A DNA stretch of 10,357 nt from Suilimivivens sp963638365. GTDB taxonomy: Bacteria > Bacillota > Clostridia > Lachnospirales > Lachnospiraceae. The DNA lies in NCBI GenBank assembly GCA_963638365.1, contig CAVHRK010000047.1:1-10357 (forward strand), written 5' to 3'. The notes beneath the pieces were generated by a model that had not been told where the DNA came from, did not search any database, and saw nothing but the letters and a program-made list of their open reading frames with translations. The translations under genes and the position numbers were made by a program. This document shows, piece by piece, positions 6,795 to 10,357 of the stretch (its first letter is position 1; each line of letters starts with the position of its first letter).

Positions 6795-7418
6795 ATGAAT
6801 CATTCGACCGAAGAGATTATCCTGGCTTCGGGCTCACCGCGGCGAAAAGAATTGCTGGAACGGATCGGAATTCCGTTCCGGGTGATCAAGAGCGAATGCG
6901 AAGAGATTACGATGAAGACAGAGCCATGTGAAGTGGTGATGGAATTGTCACAGCAAAAAGCCCGGGACGTATATTTGAAATTAAATGAAGCAGAGCGGAA
7001 GGGCAGACTGGTTCTTGGAGCCGACACGATTGTTGCCATTCACGGAAAGATTCTCGGAAAGCCAAAGAATGAACAGGATGCCATTTCCATGCTGCAGGAA
7101 CTGAGTGGAAATATTCATCATGTTTATACCGGCGTTACCCTCCTGTGGGAGGATCCATCGGGGCAGATGCAGCGGAATACATTTTATGAGGATACGGAAG
7201 TGGAAATGTATCCGATGAGTATGCAGGAAATTGAGGATTACGTGGCAACCGGTGAACCGATGGACAAGGCCGGAGCCTATGCCATTCAGGGAGGCTGTGT
7301 AATCTATATTAAGGAAATCCGTGGAGAGTATAGCAACGTAGTAGGACTTCCGGTGGCAAGACTTTATCAGGAATTAAGCCGTATGGAAAGTAATGAACAA
7401 TCGGGTGGTTCGGAATAA
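6795..7418 (+). CDS. maf: Maf family nucleoside triphosphate pyrophosphatase
   Basis: Maf proteins are cytoplasmic enzymes that hydrolyse dTTP, UTP and modified pyrimidine nucleotides to monophosphates plus pyrophosphate. They are thought to keep non-canonical bases out of nucleic acids and have been linked to septum formation. This 207-residue protein has the family landmarks in order: SGSPRR (12-17) for phosphate binding, QKA (54-56), GADTIV with the catalytic Asp77, LGKP (87-90), DKAGAYAIQG (157-166) and NVVGLP (181-186). The B. subtilis type is slightly shorter; the excess here is a polar C-terminal tail. AGGAGG (6784-6789) lies five bases before the ATG. It follows the lipoprotein gene by 39 bp and precedes the acetyltransferase by 24 bp, which suggests one operon. 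Confidence 0.95.
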   Translation: MNHSTEEIILASGSPRRKELLERIGIPFRVIKSECEEITMKTEPCEVVMELSQQKARDVYLKLNEAERKGRLVLGADTIVAIHGKILGKPKNEQDAISMLQELSGNIHHVYTGVTLLWEDPSGQMQRNTFYEDTEVEMYPMSMQEIEDYVATGEPMDKAGAYAIQGGCVIYIKEIRGEYSNVVGLPVARLYQELSRMESNEQSGGSE

Positions 7419-7442
7419 ATAACGAAGAACAGGAGATGGAGA

Positions 7443-8015
7443 ATGAGCTATTTACGGATACGTGCGGCTGCCATAGAGGACGCCGCAGAATTACTGGAAA
7501 TCTACAGACCTTATGTGGAGCATACGGCAATTACCTTTGAATATGATGTGCCGTCCGTGGAAGAATTTGCATCGCGTATTGCGAATATCCTGCAAAAATA
7601 TCCCTATCTTGTGGCAGAGTATGAGGGCAGGCTGATAGGATATGCCTATGCCGGTGCGTTTAAAGAACGTGCTGCCTATGACTGGAGCATTGAGACTTCA
7701 GTGTATGTGCGTGAGGATATGAAACGCATGGGGGTTGGAAGGGCATTATATGCCGTGTTGGAAGAATGTCTCCGCAAGCAGCATATCCTGAATGTGAATG
7801 CCTGCATCGGTTATCCGGAAAAAGAAGATGAACATCTGAATGCAGACAGCGTTCGTTTTCACAAGAAGATGGGTTATTCGATGGTGGGAGAATTCCATCG
7901 GTGCGGATATAAGTTCGGAACCTGGTACAATATGGTCTGGATGGAGAAGATGCTTGGGGAGCATTCCCCGGAGCCGCTTCCGGTGATTCCTTTCCGCGCG
8001 GATATGATTCCCTAA
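7443..8015 (+). CDS. GNAT acetyltransferase, phosphinothricin/methionine-sulfoximine type
   Basis: This 190-residue enzyme transfers acetyl from acetyl-CoA to an amine. It resembles the Pat/Bar and YncA (MnaT) branch, whose members acetylate glutamate-analogue toxins such as phosphinothricin and methionine sulfoximine or sulfone. Supporting features are the N-terminal IYRPYVEHTAITFEYD (20-35), RAAYDWSIETSVYV (76-89) with the probable active-site Glu84, the acetyl-CoA loop RMGVGR (95-100), and a family-typical ending, GYKFGTWYNMVWMEK (155-169). The last 20 residues are a proline-containing tail beyond the usual domain. AGGAG (7431-7435) lies seven bases before the ATG. It probably shares a transcript with maf. 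The natural substrate is unknown; detoxification is inferred from family resemblance. Confidence 0.9.
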   Translation: MSYLRIRAAAIEDAAELLEIYRPYVEHTAITFEYDVPSVEEFASRIANILQKYPYLVAEYEGRLIGYAYAGAFKERAAYDWSIETSVYVREDMKRMGVGRALYAVLEECLRKQHILNVNACIGYPEKEDEHLNADSVRFHKKMGYSMVGEFHRCGYKFGTWYNMVWMEKMLGEHSPEPLPVIPFRADMIP

Positions 8016-8129
8016 GAGTCCTAAAGATTAAGAGCAGGGACCATTCAGAAGAATTTAGTACTACGATAAATAATTACTATTTACAAGGAAAACAAAACTG
8101 TGCATCAAAGCAGTTGAGGGAGACAGAAC
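8016..8129. other. Intergenic gap between acetyltransferase and glycosidase genes
   Basis: These 114 bp hold no terminator with a T run and no catabolite-repression operator that I can see. The part from about 8055 to 8095 is AT-rich and could contain a promoter (a weak TTCAGA, 17 bp, TAAATA arrangement). GAGGGAG (8116-8122) is the ribosome binding site of the glycosidase, seven bases from its ATG. Confidence 0.4.
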
Positions 8130-10259
8130 ATGGCACATATTGAAAAATGGATTAACATTGAAGAAAATGGAATTTATCTCGTTTTCGGAGTGACCGAAGA
8201 AAATCAGTTAAAGTTCCTTCATTTTTCTTCCAAGCCGTTTGAAGGGCTTGATGAGAGTGAATTATTCATGAAGGAGGGCTTTCAGCTTGTCCAGGTGAAC
8301 TTTTCCGGTTATAACCGGCCTTATGAGAAGCATGGAAATAAGCACATTGTAACCGCACCCGGTTATCTGCTTACCTTTGTGGATCTGAAGGACGAACGCA
8401 ATGAAATCGGACGTAAGCTTACCTTTATCCAGAAGGATGAGATGACCGGAGCCAAAGTCGTTACCTATTGGCAGTTCTATCAGGGAACTTCCGTGATCCG
8501 TATGTACAATGAAGTAATTAACGAAGGATCCGAAGAGCAGACCTTAGAGTACCTTTCCTCCTTCTATTATCTTGGAATTGAAAAGGAAGGAAAGTTAAGC
8601 TCGGATGATAAGATGAGTCTTACCTATGCCTGTCACGGATGGCAGAAGGAAATGAATTTCCGGACGAATACCTTTCCGGAGCTTGGATTCGGACAGACCC
8701 AGCCGACGGTATATCAGAGAACTTCGGTTACGTTTGAACTGACAAATACCGGAAACTGGTCCACGAAGAAATACCTGCCGATGGGATATCTTGAAAATTC
8801 CGAAGCCGATACTTCTCTGTTCTGGCAGATTGAGCATAATGGCTCCTGGCATGCAGAAATCAGTGACGTGAACAATCATTTTTATGTAGCGCTGAGCGGT
8901 CCGACCGAAGTACAGTCCCACTGGTTCAAGCAGTTAAAGCCCGGTGAAAGCTTTACCTCTGTTCCGGTTGCGGTTGGTGTATCGGAAGGATGCTTTGATA
9001 CGGCCATGGGCGAGCTTACCAGGTACCGCCGTATGATCCGCCGCCCGAATAAGGATAATGAGAACCTTCCGGTTATTTTTAACGATTATATGAACTGTCT
9101 GTTCGGTGATCCGACAACCGAAAAGGAGCTTCCGCTGATTGACGCGGCAGCAGCCATGGGCTGTGAATATTATGTCATTGATGCGGGGTGGTATGCGCCC
9201 GGCGAATGGTGGGACAGCGTTGGTGAATGGCAGCAGTGTTATGAGCGCTTCCCGAACGGCATCGAGGAAGTAACCAGTTATATCCGTGAAAAGGGCATGG
9301 TTCCCGGTGTATGGTTAGAGCTTGAGGTTATGGGAATCAATTGTGAGAAGGCAAAGAGTGTTCCGGATGACTGGTTCTTTATTCGCCATGGAAAGAGGGT
9401 ATACGACCGTAGCAGATATCAGCTTGACTTCCGTAATCCGGCAGTCATTGATCATGTCAATGAAGTCATTGACCGTGTGGTGAATCAGTATGGTGTCGGA
9501 TATATTAAGATGGATTATAATATTGAGCCGGGAATTGGTACAGAGCTTTATGCGGACAGTGTGGGACAGGGTATGTTAGAGCATGAAAGAGCATATTTAC
9601 AGTGGCTTGACGGCGTATTCGCAAAGTATCCCGACCTTGTAATTGAGAACTGTTCCAGCGGCGGTCTGCGTACCGATTATGCAATGCTTGCAAGATACAG
9701 TATTCAGTCTACCTCCGATCAGGAGGATTACCGCAATTATGCAACGATTGCAGCGAATGCCGGTGCCGGGCTGACTCCGGAGCAGGCAGCGGTCTGGTCC
9801 TATCCGCTTAAGGATGGCGATGAGGAAGAGACGATTTACAATATGGTCAATGCACTTCTGCTTCGTATCCACCAGAGCGGTCATCTGGCACAGCTTTCCA
9901 AAGAGCGTCATGCACTGGTAAAGGAGGGTATTGCATATTATAAGTCGATTCGTCAGGATATTAAAAAGGCGCTTCCTGCATGGCCGAATGGTTTTGCAAC
10001 GAGTCTTGACCATTTCCTGTGTACCGGATGGAAGGTGGATGGCAAAAGTTATCTGGCAGTATGGAGAAGATATGGGGAAACTGCAGAATATGACATTCCG
10101 CTTGCCAAGCTTACCAATGGAAAGCCGGTTAAAGAAGTTAAGCTTGCTTATCCGAAGGAAACCTTAAAAGAGCATGTTGCTTATGAGGTACAGGATGAGA
10201 AGCTGCATGTGACCTTCAGTGAGCCGGTTATGGCGAGAATTTTTGAAGTTACTTATTAA
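8130..10259 (+). CDS. GH36 alpha-galactosidase-like glycoside hydrolase
   Basis: This 709-residue retaining glycosidase, with no signal peptide, should act in the cytoplasm on imported sugars. GH36 enzymes cleave terminal alpha-galactose (melibiose, raffinose, galactomannan fragments); some cleave alpha-GalNAc. The layout fits the family: an N-terminal beta-sandwich (about 1-300), a (beta/alpha)8 barrel (about 310-620) and a C-terminal beta domain. IDAGWY (350-355), WWDSVGEW (360-367) and RFPNG (373-377) form the substrate pocket. The nucleophile should be Asp462 in IKMDYN and the acid/base Asp530 in TSDQED. Both motifs, and CSSGG (508-512), differ from the usual KWDMNR, TSDNTD and CSGGG, so it belongs to a side branch whose substrate is uncertain. 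At 709 residues it is close to the usual 700-750. No sugar transporter or regulator lies beside it in the window. Confidence 0.92.
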   Translation: MAHIEKWINIEENGIYLVFGVTEENQLKFLHFSSKPFEGLDESELFMKEGFQLVQVNFSGYNRPYEKHGNKHIVTAPGYLLTFVDLKDERNEIGRKLTFIQKDEMTGAKVVTYWQFYQGTSVIRMYNEVINEGSEEQTLEYLSSFYYLGIEKEGKLSSDDKMSLTYACHGWQKEMNFRTNTFPELGFGQTQPTVYQRTSVTFELTNTGNWSTKKYLPMGYLENSEADTSLFWQIEHNGSWHAEISDVNNHFYVALSGPTEVQSHWFKQLKPGESFTSVPVAVGVSEGCFDTAMGELTRYRRMIRRPNKDNENLPVIFNDYMNCLFGDPTTEKELPLIDAAAAMGCEYYVIDAGWYAPGEWWDSVGEWQQCYERFPNGIEEVTSYIREKGMVPGVWLELEVMGINCEKAKSVPDDWFFIRHGKRVYDRSRYQLDFRNPAVIDHVNEVIDRVVNQYGVGYIKMDYNIEPGIGTELYADSVGQGMLEHERAYLQWLDGVFAKYPDLVIENCSSGGLRTDYAMLARYSIQSTSDQEDYRNYATIAANAGAGLTPEQAAVWSYPLKDGDEEETIYNMVNALLLRIHQSGHLAQLSKERHALVKEGIAYYKSIRQDIKKALPAWPNGFATSLDHFLCTGWKVDGKSYLAVWRRYGETAEYDIPLAKLTNGKPVKEVKLAYPKETLKEHVAYEVQDEKLHVTFSEPVMARIFEVTY

Positions 10260-10357
10260 AGGACTGAATCGGGATGCCCGTAAATACATTAGTACAAAGA
10301 GATAAAAAGACTAACTATTAAAAGTCAAGTCTAAAATAAAAGATTTATGAATGAATT
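10260..10357. other. Right-edge intergenic DNA, no feature identified
   Basis: This AT-rich stretch follows the glycosidase gene. A tiny CGGG/CCCG hairpin (near 10270-10280) and a weak GACT/AGTC pairing are present, but neither is followed by a T run, so no terminator is called. The transcript end and any next gene lie beyond the window. Confidence 0.4.

Noticed and set aside
9597..10013. Minus-strand 138-codon open frame inside the glycosidase gene
   Set aside because: It is a shadow of the GH36 coding sequence, which carries the catalytic motifs in the forward frame.

Overview
The window looks like chromosome from a low-GC, anaerobic Firmicute, most likely a gut Lachnospiraceae relative (Roseburia/Agathobacter/Blautia-like). 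This rests on strong AGGAGG-type ribosome binding sites, AT-rich intergenic DNA with TTGACA/TATAAT-type promoters, and the gene families present: a large chemoreceptor, an Lsa-like ABC-F protein and a GH36 glycosidase. It is a judgement from style and family content, not from a marker gene.

Layout. The left edge (about 1-1200) is a small accessory patch. A minus-strand serine recombinase (137-745) ends beside a perfect 14-bp inverted repeat (97-132). A promoter-like element (44-74) points into that repeat from the other side. Upstream of the recombinase lie 485 bp without a convincing gene. From about 1160 onward everything reads rightward. First comes a chemoreceptor (1231-3603) with its own promoter and a clear intrinsic terminator (3645-3675). 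Next is a long, hairpin-rich intergenic stretch that leads to an Lsa-type ABC-F protein (4036-5604). Then come a very acidic lipoprotein (5718-6755), a Maf nucleotide pyrophosphatase (6795-7418), a GNAT acetyltransferase of the phosphinothricin/methionine-sulfoximine type (7443-8015) and a GH36 alpha-galactosidase-like enzyme (8130-10259).

How the genes may work together. The lipoprotein, maf and GNAT genes are close together (39 and 24 bp gaps) and are probably co-transcribed. The 114-bp gap before the glycosidase leaves open whether it belongs to the same unit. The receptor and the ABC-F gene look like independent units. No single pathway joins them: sensing, translation protection or quality control, nucleotide-pool housekeeping, acetylation, and alpha-galactoside (or alpha-GalNAc) breakdown.

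I found no CRISPR array, tRNA, rRNA or complete insertion sequence, and no clear multi-gene novel system. The points most worth a second look are the palindrome beside the recombinase, the approximately 110-residue cytoplasmic N-terminal extension of the chemoreceptor, a possible Shine-Dalgarno-sequestering hairpin in front of the ABC-F gene, the possibly duplicated fold of the lipoprotein, and the variant active-site motifs of the GH36 enzyme.
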